From Gammaproteobacteria bacterium (GTDB lineage: Bacteria; Pseudomonadota; Gammaproteobacteria; Pseudomonadales; Azotimanducaceae), in contig JAJFJZ010000008.1 of the NCBI GenBank assembly GCA_021773565.1, forward strand, positions 1 through 64,000: DNA of 64,000 nt. Direction: 5' to 3'. Below, in pieces: positions 43,336 through 52,045 of the stretch. A model generated the notes under the pieces. That model ran no database searches. It had not been told where the DNA came from and saw only the letters and a program-made list of their open reading frames with translations. The position numbers were made by a program, and so were the translations under genes. The stretch's first letter is position 1. Every line of letters begins with the position of its first letter.

Positions 43336-44142
43336 TTAATTAATTTTACTCGAGGGAAAGTTTGGTACACGTTTTTCCTTGAGTGCAGCCACCCCTTCTT
43401 TTGCATCTTCACCAAGAAAACATAACATTTCCATACGCAGTGAGTTTTCAAATATGGGTGCGGCCTGCTGCATCCAGCCATTCAGGGTTTGTTTGGTGCC
43501 ACGAATAGCCGTCTGGCTTCCTGCTGCCAGCTGATCCGCGATTTTCATCGCGGCGGGTAGCACTTCATCCTCGGGTTTGCAAAGGCTTACCAGACCAATA
43601 CGCTCTGCGGTAATGCCATCAATAAAATCTGCTGTTAGTAAATAGTATTTGGCTTTGGCCATGCCGCACAGAATCGGCCATATGATTGCGGCATGGTCGC
43701 CCGCTCCCACTCCAAGTTTTACGTGACCATCCGTAATCCTGGCCGTTTCGGACATCACGCTGATATCGGCCATCAGGGCAACTGCCAACCCGGCACCTAC
43801 GGCAACCCCGTTGATTGCGGAGATTACAGGTTTTTCGAACTCCAGCAGTTTATAGACGATGTCTGCTGCTTCCTGTTGCACCCTGTTGACGAGTTCAGGG
43901 TTTCCGACCATTTCTGATATCCACTGCAAATCGCCGCCTGCGGAAAATGCACGATCTCCTGCACCGGTAATGACGACAACGTTTGTTTGGTTATCTTCGT
44001 CAATGGTGCCCCACACCTGAGTTAATTCGTAATGTAATACAGCGTTAGTGGCATTCATTACTTGCGGACGATTGATCGTTACAAGTAACACACCATTGTC
44101 GCGATGATCGAATAGCAGATGTTGGTAGTCTTCGTATTTCAA
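43336..44142 (-). CDS. Enoyl-CoA hydratase/isomerase
   Basis: Crotonase-family protein of 268 residues. The start is TTG 44142 with GGAG about eight bases upstream. It shows TINRPQVMNATNAVLHYEL, the oxyanion region FSAGGDLQWISEMV, and GVAVGAGLAVALMADISVMS. The catalytic Glu of the second helix appears replaced (KLGVGAGDHA), which suggests an isomerase, decarboxylase or hydrolase subtype instead of a classical hydratase. It is last in a tight minus-strand run of eight genes and convergent with the BadH-like gene. Confidence 0.88.
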   Translation of the reverse strand: MKYEDYQHLLFDHRDNGVLLVTINRPQVMNATNAVLHYELTQVWGTIDEDNQTNVVVITGAGDRAFSAGGDLQWISEMVGNPELVNRVQQEAADIVYKLLEFEKPVISAINGVAVGAGLAVALMADISVMSETARITDGHVKLGVGAGDHAAIIWPILCGMAKAKYYLLTADFIDGITAERIGLVSLCKPEDEVLPAAMKIADQLAAGSQTAIRGTKQTLNGWMQQAAPIFENSLRMEMLCFLGEDAKEGVAALKEKRVPNFPSSKIN

Positions 44143-44157
44143 GGCAAGTACTCCAGG

Positions 44158-45324
44158 TTAAGAAGCTGACCCCAAGGCCTGATAGAAGGCGCCAACAAGA
44201 TTAGCCGACCGCATATCACCGGCCAGGCCCGTTTCCATTTTGTTCATCACATAGGCGATGGATGCACGGGCGTCCTGATCGACAATAATTGCAGATCCGC
44301 CCCATCCACCCCAGAAGCAGGTATTTTTGTTGGGAGAGAGTGGGGCCTCCGGATTGTTCAGACCAAAACCCAGGCCAAAACTTTGTGGCATCTCCAAAAC
44401 CAGATCGGTACCGGAAATTCTTTCTTTCATTACCGACTGGGCAGTTTCTGCTGAAAATAGTCGTTTATCGCCAACCTTGCCATGACAAGCAAGAAAGGCC
44501 TGTATCCTGGCGACCGAGCGCGCATTTCCGTGACCATTGGCGGCTGGAATCTCTGCTTTGCGCCATTCCGTGGTGCGAGAAGTTAAGGCATTTACAGAAG
44601 GGTTCGCAAATGTGCGGGAAGCAATTGAATCTGCCTCACCGGTACCGGACAGGCTTGTTTCGGAATTCTCTGAAGGTATCAGGTCGGCGATACGATTAAA
44701 GTGTGTTTCCGGTACGCCAATATGAAAATCAGCCGCGAGTGGTTCGGCAATCTCGTCACGAAAAAACTGCCCAATGCTTTTGCCTGAAATTCTGCGCACC
44801 AGCTCTCCGATTAGATACCCCTGAGTAATAGCGTGGTAGCCGGAGGCGGTACCTGGTTCCCACCACGGCGCCTGCGCTGCAAGCAGGGTAACAATTTTGT
44901 CCCAGTTGTACAGATCGGCAGGACTTGTCGGCTCGTCAAGACCTGAAAGCCCTGCGGCATGATCCATGATATGCCAGACTTTTACCTCAGCTTTGCCATT
45001 CTGTGCAAACTCCGGCCAATATGCTGCAACGTTGTTATCAAAGTCCAGCTGACCCCTGTCTGCGAGTATTAATGCGCAAAGAAATGACATGGTTTTTGTG
45101 GTGCTGTAGACGTTAATTATGGTGTCTTCCTTCCACGGGGCGCTTTTCTGTTCATCCAGATGCCCTCCCCAAATATCAATAACGGTTTCACCTGCTACGG
45201 TAGCAGAAAATGACGCGCCCAGATCGGCTCCCGATAGTATGCTTTGGGCGAGCACCTCGGCTACAGTTTCGAATTTACTATCATAGGTACCCCCGATTTC
45301 TGCGGGTTTGTTGTTTGAAGGCAT
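44158..45324 (-). CDS. Beta-lactamase-fold serine hydrolase (family VIII esterase type)
   Basis: Protein of 388 residues without signal peptide. SxxK motif Ser74-Thr-Thr-Lys77 in VYSTTKT; the second-motif tyrosine lies in SGYHAITQGYLIGEL; C-terminal WGGWGG replaces the KTG region. This matches class-C-like esterases such as EstB rather than true beta-lactamases. It lies 11 bases from the preceding metallo-hydrolase gene and 15 from the crotonase gene. Likely hydrolyses an ester or lactone. Confidence 0.88.
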   Translation of the reverse strand: MPSNNKPAEIGGTYDSKFETVAEVLAQSILSGADLGASFSATVAGETVIDIWGGHLDEQKSAPWKEDTIINVYSTTKTMSFLCALILADRGQLDFDNNVAAYWPEFAQNGKAEVKVWHIMDHAAGLSGLDEPTSPADLYNWDKIVTLLAAQAPWWEPGTASGYHAITQGYLIGELVRRISGKSIGQFFRDEIAEPLAADFHIGVPETHFNRIADLIPSENSETSLSGTGEADSIASRTFANPSVNALTSRTTEWRKAEIPAANGHGNARSVARIQAFLACHGKVGDKRLFSAETAQSVMKERISGTDLVLEMPQSFGLGFGLNNPEAPLSPNKNTCFWGGWGGSAIIVDQDARASIAYVMNKMETGLAGDMRSANLVGAFYQALGSAS

Positions 45325-45335
45325 ATTTTGTTTCC

Positions 45336-46313
45336 TTAATAAATGTCCAGATCCTGTGCTAGTACTACCTCTCCGTCATATACGGAACGAACCTCCTGCA
45401 ATACTTCTTCTTCCCTGGTTCCATAGAACAGGCCGTGGTAAAGCACCAGTAATTTTGGTTTCGATTTGTTCGCCAAGCCGGCTAGCGACAAGGAACTGGT
45501 ATGTGCGCGATTGTGGTAATTTTGCCAGAAGGGCGTGTTTTTGCTAAGCCCCTGCTCACTGATAACCTCGTGAAATAGCAAGTCGACGTTACGCGCCTTT
45601 TCGGCCAGCACATCGCTGTAGGCGGTATCACCGGATATAACAATGGATTTATCCGCTGTATTTACCCTAAATCCGTAAGCAGGTTTTACGTCCCCATGAT
45701 TAACCAGAAAGGCTTCTATTGTGAGATCGTCCTTCTCGAATATTATTCCTTCCTTGATCCGGGTATTAGCAACAAGGTAACCATTCGGATTTGGAAGGGG
45801 CTGGTTACCTCCTTCCCGGATATCTGTATCCGTAGACATCATCAGGGTCAGCCCCTCAATCAGTTTGTTTGAGTTTTTTGGGCCCCATACTTTCAATCCC
45901 GCCCTTCGTCGCCACCACAAGGTATAGGCTAGCTCAGCGATATCCATGGTGTGGTCGCTATGCAGGTGGCTCAAAAACAGGCAACAAATCTGGCTCGGGT
46001 ATAGTGCGGGTATGTCGTACCTGTAGCGCGCAATGGTTGCATTTCTGATTGCGCCCGCCCCCACATCAAAGAGATAAGCTTCGCCCTTGTGAATTATGGC
46101 AATGGAAGGGCCTGCACGGTGCGCATCGGGTATCGGAGTTCCTGTTCCAAGCACTACCACCTGTGTGGGTCGTGCCATTTCTTCTGCACCAGGGGCAATC
46201 CTTGTTTCCACTCTGGCGCTGGGTAGCTCGAGAGCCTGGGCAGGGAGGTAAAGAAAACCACTTGTTGTCAGTAATAAAAGTATGGTGGCACGGTATATAA
46301 AGGTGATTTGCAT
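45336..46313 (-). CDS. Exported metallo-beta-lactamase-fold hydrolase
   Basis: Protein of 325 residues with a signal peptide ending near LPAQA. The metal motif HLHSDH (His116, His118, Asp120, His121) is intact, with further ligands in VNHGDVKPAYGF, ISGDTAYSD and the C-terminal LYHGLF. The arrangement resembles ribonuclease Z/arylsulfatase-type phosphodiesterases, here periplasmic. Seventeen bases separate it from the upstream membrane-protein gene, consistent with one transcript. Confidence 0.87.
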   Translation of the reverse strand: MQITFIYRATILLLLTTSGFLYLPAQALELPSARVETRIAPGAEEMARPTQVVVLGTGTPIPDAHRAGPSIAIIHKGEAYLFDVGAGAIRNATIARYRYDIPALYPSQICCLFLSHLHSDHTMDIAELAYTLWWRRRAGLKVWGPKNSNKLIEGLTLMMSTDTDIREGGNQPLPNPNGYLVANTRIKEGIIFEKDDLTIEAFLVNHGDVKPAYGFRVNTADKSIVISGDTAYSDVLAEKARNVDLLFHEVISEQGLSKNTPFWQNYHNRAHTSSLSLAGLANKSKPKLLVLYHGLFYGTREEEVLQEVRSVYDGEVVLAQDLDIY

Positions 46314-46330
46314 GGTGTCCTGACTAATTG

Positions 46331-47707
46331 TTATGCGTTTAGCACACTGGCAATAACTTCATCCAGTTGTTCCTGCAGTTCGGGTTCCAGATAAGCAAAG
46401 TTTGCACCTCTGTCTGTAAACTCCCAAAACTGGGCACGGTGTTCTTTTTTGAGTTGGACAAATATTTTTTCCAGTCGCTCGGGTGACTCGGACCTGAGAT
46501 CAGCAATTAATACGTCTGCCCAGTGTTGCTGATCTGCGTGTGCTAACACACAGGCCGCGATGATCTGGGCGCGGCGTACCCCAACCAGGCTTTCCTCCTG
46601 GGATTGAGTACGATACTCCTGATCCATTTCAACCAGGGTGTTTAGCAATACTTCCAGATGGGTATTGTTTTTGGCGAGGCTTGCACGAATAAGTTGCATA
46701 AGGTCATGCGCCGCTACTTCCAACAGGAATGGCTGGCTTGCCTGATAGCCGAGCAGTCCGTAGAACTGAAAATACTCGACCAGCTGATCCAGTGATTGTT
46801 CATCCCCCTGATCCAAAAATTTTTCGCCGAGTAGACGATACTGGTGAAACAGATAGTAGGTAGATCGGGGGTCTCTCGCATTGATGGTGCTTCTAAGATA
46901 ACTATTGAAACAGCGCATGGCCAACTCTCGCAGTGCGGCACAGTTTTCCAGTTCCGCAATTTTACGGGTATTGATGGCAATCAGGTTGGCTACCTCCCTG
47001 CTATTGGGGACAGATACCGGCATGAGTGCCAGAAACTGTCGGAAAACCTTAACTTCAAGCCACAAACCCTGGTCCTGAATTGATTGGAGGGCGGAACTTT
47101 CCATGGATAAAAAGTCCGGGTCGGTTAACAGGCCTTCATCGAAAGTATTCCAATGTGAATCTTTGCCCTGTTTAAGTTTTTGATGGCGAATTATAAGCTC
47201 TGTTAAGGCATCTACAGACGCCATGGCAATTCCCCGATCCTGTCTGCCAACGGCACTTCGGGCAATTTCATGTAGTTCATCAATGGCTTCAACTATGGCT
47301 ACGCGATTACCCCTGGAAATGGCCCTGGTCGCGTTGTTTAAAAATTTCCGAATTACGCTCAGCGGAGAAATAAAGGAAAAGACCCAGGCAAAGTAGGGAA
47401 GCAACAGCACCAGTGCGATACTGATAATCACGGTGGTAAATATTAATACTGCGGGTTGCCCGATTACGCTGGCATTGGCAAACCCTACCCATATGCACAT
47501 AAGGGTGGTGCCCACGAGCAAACCCAGGTAACACACGTTCAGAGGTTCCCGGAGAAAGAGCATGGTGATACGGTGGCTAAAGCGGGTTGCAGCCAACTCA
47601 ATTACAAATGCCACTACGGTGATTGCCACCGCCAGTATTGCGGCTACCACTTCGGCTGATCCGGCCACGGTATCAAGTAATGCGTTATTGTCTCCGTACC
47701 ATTCCAC
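46331..47707 (-). CDS. Integral membrane protein, DUF2254-like
   Basis: About 458 residues. GTG at 47707 is preferred because GAGGGA lies upstream, though the frame opens at TTG 47725. Three transmembrane helices occupy roughly the first 115 residues (SAEVVAAILAVAITVVAFVI, CYLGLLVGTTLMCIWVGFA, FTTVIISIALVLLLPYFAW). A long cytoplasmic helical domain follows. The organisation resembles DUF2254 membrane proteins, but the match is loose and function is unknown. Confidence 0.6.
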   Translation of the reverse strand: MEWYGDNNALLDTVAGSAEVVAAILAVAITVVAFVIELAATRFSHRITMLFLREPLNVCYLGLLVGTTLMCIWVGFANASVIGQPAVLIFTTVIISIALVLLLPYFAWVFSFISPLSVIRKFLNNATRAISRGNRVAIVEAIDELHEIARSAVGRQDRGIAMASVDALTELIIRHQKLKQGKDSHWNTFDEGLLTDPDFLSMESSALQSIQDQGLWLEVKVFRQFLALMPVSVPNSREVANLIAINTRKIAELENCAALRELAMRCFNSYLRSTINARDPRSTYYLFHQYRLLGEKFLDQGDEQSLDQLVEYFQFYGLLGYQASQPFLLEVAAHDLMQLIRASLAKNNTHLEVLLNTLVEMDQEYRTQSQEESLVGVRRAQIIAACVLAHADQQHWADVLIADLRSESPERLEKIFVQLKKEHRAQFWEFTDRGANFAYLEPELQEQLDEVIASVLNA

Positions 47708-47737
47708 GCGACTAGTTTCCCTCAACGTTCATTGCTG

Positions 47738-48226
47738 TTATTTATACCAGAGTGCGACTTTGCTGTTTTGTACTTTACTATCGCTAAAGCTGGCGTAGCC
47801 CATCAGGCGATCGTTGTGTTGCGGTATTCCGTCTTCCCCCCAAAACCATAGAGAAAACATTGTGCCATCGTCTTTTTCGAGCAGTATTACAGAAAAATGC
47901 GGGTCTGGTGTATCTACGCAATAACTTCTGCTGAATTTAACAGACGAGTATAGCTTCGGGCCGAACAGGCTGCGTACCCGCGCATTTAACTCGTATCGTC
48001 CGGGACCGGTTTTATTTATCGGCTTAAGTGTCATCCATAAAAATCCTGCGTTGTGCTTTTTTTTGCTCGCATATCCACGACCCAAAAATCGGTGCGTGCC
48101 GTTTTCAAATATAGTGCTGCACATACTTCCATCTGCAGATGACTCTGCTGGAGGCAGGCTATTGCAGGCCCCGAGCACCAGGCTGATACTTAGCAAGCGG
48201 AGTAAAGGGGTGTATTTATAGAGCAC
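47738..48226 (-). CDS. Lipoprotein of unknown function
   Basis: Protein of 162 residues with signal and lipobox LGAC (Cys21). The mature region has a likely disulfide pair and strands ending in YASFSDSKVQNSKVALWYK; no family recognised. It starts at GTG 48226, overlapping the preceding gene's stop by 11 bases, so it is translationally coupled. Its position among envelope genes suggests a cell-envelope role. Confidence 0.65.
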   Translation of the reverse strand: MLYKYTPLLRLLSISLVLGACNSLPPAESSADGSMCSTIFENGTHRFLGRGYASKKKHNAGFLWMTLKPINKTGPGRYELNARVRSLFGPKLYSSVKFSRSYCVDTPDPHFSVILLEKDDGTMFSLWFWGEDGIPQHNDRLMGYASFSDSKVQNSKVALWYK

Positions 48227-48728
48227 TGGGCCAGCTAAGCGTTAAAGCTGCTTCATGATATTGTTGTGCAGCATTATCCAGATAACCGCGAAATACCCAA
48301 TTACTGCCTTCCAGACGCACCAGGCCGTGCACATTTGGATGATGGTACTGGGGATCCCAACTCAGTGCCAAAAATACCGCATCCGAACCTTCCTTACCGT
48401 GCATGTCCAAACACTGATTGCCCCAGATTACGTCATCTTCCGCGCTCCAGGTTTGGCCATCGCCTGGCAATCTCGAAGAAATAATACTGCCTGATTTGAT
48501 TCTTGTGCCTTTTGTATCTGCTGTTGAGGTGGCGACTTCGATGGTAATGCTGTCCGAAAATTTGTTTTTGATACCTGCTGTCGTTGTGCCCTTCATTACA
48601 GTGGTTCGCCCCTCGGGAAAGGCTTTGTGGCAATGGCTTGCTGCCAAAATGCCAGTTGGCAGTATGCCCATTACCAGACAAGTGGCAGCTATAAAATTAC
48701 CACAGGTCTTTGGAAGCCTACGGCTCAT
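48216..48728 (-). CDS. Exported protein of unknown function
   Basis: Protein of 170 residues with an N-terminal signal peptide (LVMGILPTGILAAS). The mature part contains ITIEVATSTADTKGTRIKSG and WSAEDDVIWGNQ and two Cys in the first half; no family recognised. It overlaps both neighbours by 11 bases, implying translational coupling. It may work with the adjacent lipoprotein, since both have similar length and exported location. Confidence 0.62.
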   Translation of the reverse strand: MSRRLPKTCGNFIAATCLVMGILPTGILAASHCHKAFPEGRTTVMKGTTTAGIKNKFSDSITIEVATSTADTKGTRIKSGSIISSRLPGDGQTWSAEDDVIWGNQCLDMHGKEGSDAVFLALSWDPQYHHPNVHGLVRLEGSNWVFRGYLDNAAQQYHEAALTLSWPSAL

Positions 48729-49206
48729 CTTTCAGCGCCACAAAGAGTGCGATCAATGTGATCATTCCAGCGTAGCGGAACGCAGAATCAAGTACCGGGC
48801 CCCGCAAGAGGTCAGAGCGCCATAGTTCAAACCAGCTTTCTGCGATAACAATAAAGCCGCCAAATAACATAAGGGCTGCGATGCCGCAGCCTGCGAGGGC
48901 ATATTCTTTTGCGCTCGCAAATTGAGCACTGTCGTTACTGCGCGCCTGCCACATATCCAGCGCGCCTTTTGTACACAACAGGGCAGCTGCAAGCTTTGAC
49001 AGCATTATGAACAGTGCTCCTGTCCAGATTATTGCAGTACTGGATGTGGAGTTCCAACTCTCAGCGCCCCCCTCAAATGTTGACATGGTGGCAGCCGCAG
49101 TCACTGCACCTATGGTTCCATCCCAGTCCATAAGATTAAATAGAGCTCCGATGAAGCCCCACAAGGCAACGCAAGCAATCAGTGCGATCTTAACCATGCG
49201 TAACAT
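48718..49206 (-). CDS. DUF2165-like membrane protein
   Basis: Protein of 162 residues. ATG 49206 has GGGGGA upstream. Four transmembrane helices are visible (ALIACVALWGFIGALFNL, IIWTGALFIMLSKLAAALL, YALAGCGIAALMLFGGFIVI, GMITLIALFVAL). The pattern of a four-helix protein with short loops and a TFE-like first loop matches DUF2165. Function is unknown. It lies 13 bases downstream of the patatin lipoprotein gene. Confidence 0.75.
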   Translation of the reverse strand: MLRMVKIALIACVALWGFIGALFNLMDWDGTIGAVTAAATMSTFEGGAESWNSTSSTAIIWTGALFIMLSKLAAALLCTKGALDMWQARSNDSAQFASAKEYALAGCGIAALMLFGGFIVIAESWFELWRSDLLRGPVLDSAFRYAGMITLIALFVALKDEP

Positions 49207-49219
49207 CGTATTTTCCCCC

Positions 49220-50350
49220 TTAGTTGTCCGCCCTGGCTCGATCGTATCTCCAGGGAGAGTCTGGTACAGCCCAGATATCTTTCTCCCCATAATGGATAAG
49301 ACAATTCATCCATTTGGGTTTGAATTGAATGTTTTTGGTATCTTTTTCGTACAATTCCTGACACGGGTTGCCTGCAGCGGACGTCCAACGGGCTGTCATA
49401 TGTTTATTGAGATTGGCATCTGCAACGATCAGATCCAGGGCATCGAGATCGGTCTGGTTCGTGGCAATGGGAATAAGGCGCCCGGCGATCGGTATAATTC
49501 CGTTTCCAAGTTCTTTTCCTGGCGCCAGTTTTGGGTCAATCTCCATGTTGGTATTCATAATTACGCTGATATCATAGCGGGTTCCGGAAACTGACTCACG
49601 ATTTACCAGTTTCGAAACAAATACGGTTTGTCGTACACCACCATCCGTATACATGCTGTTGTTTATAAACACCGGTTCAAACATTAAGGGGGTGGATGCG
49701 GATGCGATCAGGGCAGCTATAAAACAATCCCGGGTCTGTTGGGGATGGGAATCGAAGCGGGTTGCCAATAGTGTCAGGTCAAAGGGCGTAAAATCCCCAC
49801 TATCCAGATCAACCGCACCAACGATCAAACGGCGATTATTGTGATGTTGTGCCGCTACCTCCCGAATTACTGAATCGCTTATCATGGACAAAACAGCTTT
49901 TCTGAGTGGCGCTGTGGTATTAAGCGAATTGGAAAACGGAATGGTTAGAAAAAACCGGCGTTTAAAAATGTCCGCATCGGTCTTGTCATGGTATTGGTCA
50001 ATTAGCCCCTTATCATAGGATTGGCCAAGAAATGCGTAGGTGGCTAGCAGCGCTCCAGTACTAATTCCGGTAACAACGTCAAATTGTTGTACTCGTTTGG
50101 GCTCAGCAGTTCCGGACCTGGAGTGCGCGCTCCATCCATTTAAAAAACCGGCGCCAAAAGCACCCCACGCGCCACCGCCGGAAAGTGCCAGGATATGCTG
50201 TGTGTCCCCAAGGTCTGCGGTGGCGCTGGCAGATATCATATCCCTCAGGGTGGCGTCAGTATTGAGTGTGGGGCAGGTGAGACCCTGCGGTCGGTGACTG
50301 GTGCATGCCCCCAACAGAATTGTAATAACAATGAGAAACAACAGCTTCAC
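49220..50350 (-). CDS. Patatin-like phospholipase lipoprotein
   Basis: Protein of 376 residues. GTG 50350 with GGGG seven bases upstream gives an ideal lipoprotein signal with Cys16 (LLGAC), better than the upstream TTG. The catalytic dyad is visible: Ser97 in the GISTG nucleophile elbow, and Asp in YTDGG. The oxyanion-hole loop is SGGGAWGAFGAG. It would hydrolyse membrane phospholipid or lysophospholipid from the periplasmic face. First gene of the eight-gene minus-strand run down to 43336. Confidence 0.88.
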   Translation of the reverse strand: MKLLFLIVITILLGACTSHRPQGLTCPTLNTDATLRDMISASATADLGDTQHILALSGGGAWGAFGAGFLNGWSAHSRSGTAEPKRVQQFDVVTGISTGALLATYAFLGQSYDKGLIDQYHDKTDADIFKRRFFLTIPFSNSLNTTAPLRKAVLSMISDSVIREVAAQHHNNRRLIVGAVDLDSGDFTPFDLTLLATRFDSHPQQTRDCFIAALIASASTPLMFEPVFINNSMYTDGGVRQTVFVSKLVNRESVSGTRYDISVIMNTNMEIDPKLAPGKELGNGIIPIAGRLIPIATNQTDLDALDLIVADANLNKHMTARWTSAAGNPCQELYEKDTKNIQFKPKWMNCLIHYGEKDIWAVPDSPWRYDRARADN

Positions 50351-50460
50351 TGCAAGGCCCCGCACCAGCAATATTGAGCTATTGAATATAGTGCCCAGCT
50401 GCGCTCATGTCGAGCTGTGCTGCAGGCTTTGGATCCCCTGAGGCTACAATATCTCCTTAC

Positions 50461-50474
50461 AAAAGGGTACTTTT
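50461..50474. promoter_or_regulatory. Hyphenated palindrome in the divergent promoter region
   Basis: AAAAG and CTTTT flank GGTA between the divergent patatin and amine-oxidase-like genes. It could be a shared operator. TTGACT follows at 50481-50486, but no good -10 lies at the right spacing. Confidence 0.25.
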
Positions 50475-50556
50475 CCCCTGTTGACTTGGCTGTGTGATGG
50501 GGTCACGATGAAATCAAAACAAAAATACTTTGGTAATCTTTTCGGGAGGGTTGATC

Positions 50557-52023
50557 GTGAGTGAGGACAGACTAAAAATAGCCTTGATAGGTAGTGGGAT
50601 AGGCTCGTTAGCGGCGGCAAAGCAGCTATACAAAAAACATGACGTAACCATCTTTGAGGCTGAATCCCACATTGGTGGCCATGCCTATACGGCACCTATC
50701 GAAATTAATGGTAAAGCACAGAAGATTGATGTGGGTGTACAGGTAATTGTTCCCAGCTATTACCCAAACATTATGTCCGAGATTGCTGCGCTGCAGGAAG
50801 AAGGTGCAAAAATTGATTTGCACGCCTCTTCCATGGTGATTTATGCAGCTGGCACGGATTCAGAGGGAAAAGAAGTGGGTTGGGGCAATACCGCGGAATA
50901 TCAAAAACGCCCGGAAGTGCGCTCCGTATGGAACGAAGAAACGCAAAAGAACGCCTCTGACTTTATGTTACGCGCGGAACTGATGAGTCAAAAGGAACAG
51001 TTACAATCGATAGAAGAATGGTTGGATACCCAAAAGGTAAGTCCTGAATTCAGGGAGTTTTGTTTGAAGCCCCTTATGTCTACAGTTACATTGACAAGCT
51101 CGGGACTGGATCGCACGCCATTTATCTTTATCACGGGGCTGTTTCCAGGCATGTTGTCATTTAGCAATGCTACTACCTGGTTCAGGTTTAATGATGGAGT
51201 GGTTTCGTTCATTGATGCCCTGGTAGCACCGTTTAAAGACAGTATCAGGCTAAATTCCAGGGTTGAAGAAGTTTTTCCAACTGCAGATAAAAAGGTTAGT
51301 GTCAGGTTGGCTGATAACGATAATGTGGAGGTTTTTGACAAGGTAGTCTATGGCGGCTCGCTGGGCGTACTCAATGAGGCCAATTCCCAAATTCTGAATA
51401 ATCCGCAAAACGATAATTGGGCTACGCAGAAAGCACACATTCAGACCTTTAAAAATCAGGATTCAATTATGTACATTCATCAGGACGAAAGTACTATTCC
51501 AAAAAACTGCCCTGTGGACGCAAGCGAAATATTTGATGAGCGGGTTAAAGGCGCACCAATCCAGCACGACAATCTCAGCGTAATTTATGATTTGCCGACT
51601 GGCGCGAAGAATCCGGTGGCATGGAATTCGTTATACCCTGATGCCATTTTGCCACCGCCGGACAATCTGCTGCACCCTGCTATTCATTGGAAACATGAGT
51701 TTCTTGATATGAGTTCGCTCGGCGCACGAATGCAGTTGCACGAAATTCAGGGCTTGGGTGGTGTTTACTATTGTGGTGCTTCTGCTGCCGTCCCGGGATT
51801 TGAACAGTGTTTTTTGTCGGGACTCATTGTGGCCGAACATATTGATTCTTCCGCCAGGTACCCATTTAGTACCGACCCGCAAAATCCTGCCTACCAGGGC
51901 TACCAGTTTCTGAGCGGCCTAATGTTCCCCCCACCTGCTACCCAGGGTGCTGACAGCGATACTTCAAATATAGAAGTATCCTTCCCGGAGGGCTCCGAAG
52001 AGGAACAGCAAAATCGAGGCTGA
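50557..52023 (+). CDS. FAD-dependent amine-oxidase-like protein
   Basis: Protein of 488 residues. The start is GTG 50557 with GGGAGGG six bases upstream. It begins with an FAD Rossmann motif (IALIGSGIGSLAAAKQL) and EAESHIGGHAYTA, typical of protoporphyrinogen/phytoene/amine oxidase relatives that act on hydrophobic substrates. The C-terminus has YYCGASAAVPGFEQCFLSGLIVAEHI, the second FAD-binding segment. It ends 22 bases before the giant cyclase gene and could be co-transcribed. Possible roles are desaturation or oxidation of a lipid or polyketide product. Confidence 0.82.
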   Translation: MSEDRLKIALIGSGIGSLAAAKQLYKKHDVTIFEAESHIGGHAYTAPIEINGKAQKIDVGVQVIVPSYYPNIMSEIAALQEEGAKIDLHASSMVIYAAGTDSEGKEVGWGNTAEYQKRPEVRSVWNEETQKNASDFMLRAELMSQKEQLQSIEEWLDTQKVSPEFREFCLKPLMSTVTLTSSGLDRTPFIFITGLFPGMLSFSNATTWFRFNDGVVSFIDALVAPFKDSIRLNSRVEEVFPTADKKVSVRLADNDNVEVFDKVVYGGSLGVLNEANSQILNNPQNDNWATQKAHIQTFKNQDSIMYIHQDESTIPKNCPVDASEIFDERVKGAPIQHDNLSVIYDLPTGAKNPVAWNSLYPDAILPPPDNLLHPAIHWKHEFLDMSSLGARMQLHEIQGLGGVYYCGASAAVPGFEQCFLSGLIVAEHIDSSARYPFSTDPQNPAYQGYQFLSGLMFPPPATQGADSDTSNIEVSFPEGSEEEQQNRG

Positions 52024-52045
52024 GTCACCGCTGCAGCAAACCCCC

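Noticed and set aside
44158-45324. Class C beta-lactamase (antibiotic resistance)
   Set aside because: No signal peptide and the KTG motif is replaced by a Trp/Gly-rich segment, as in family VIII esterases.
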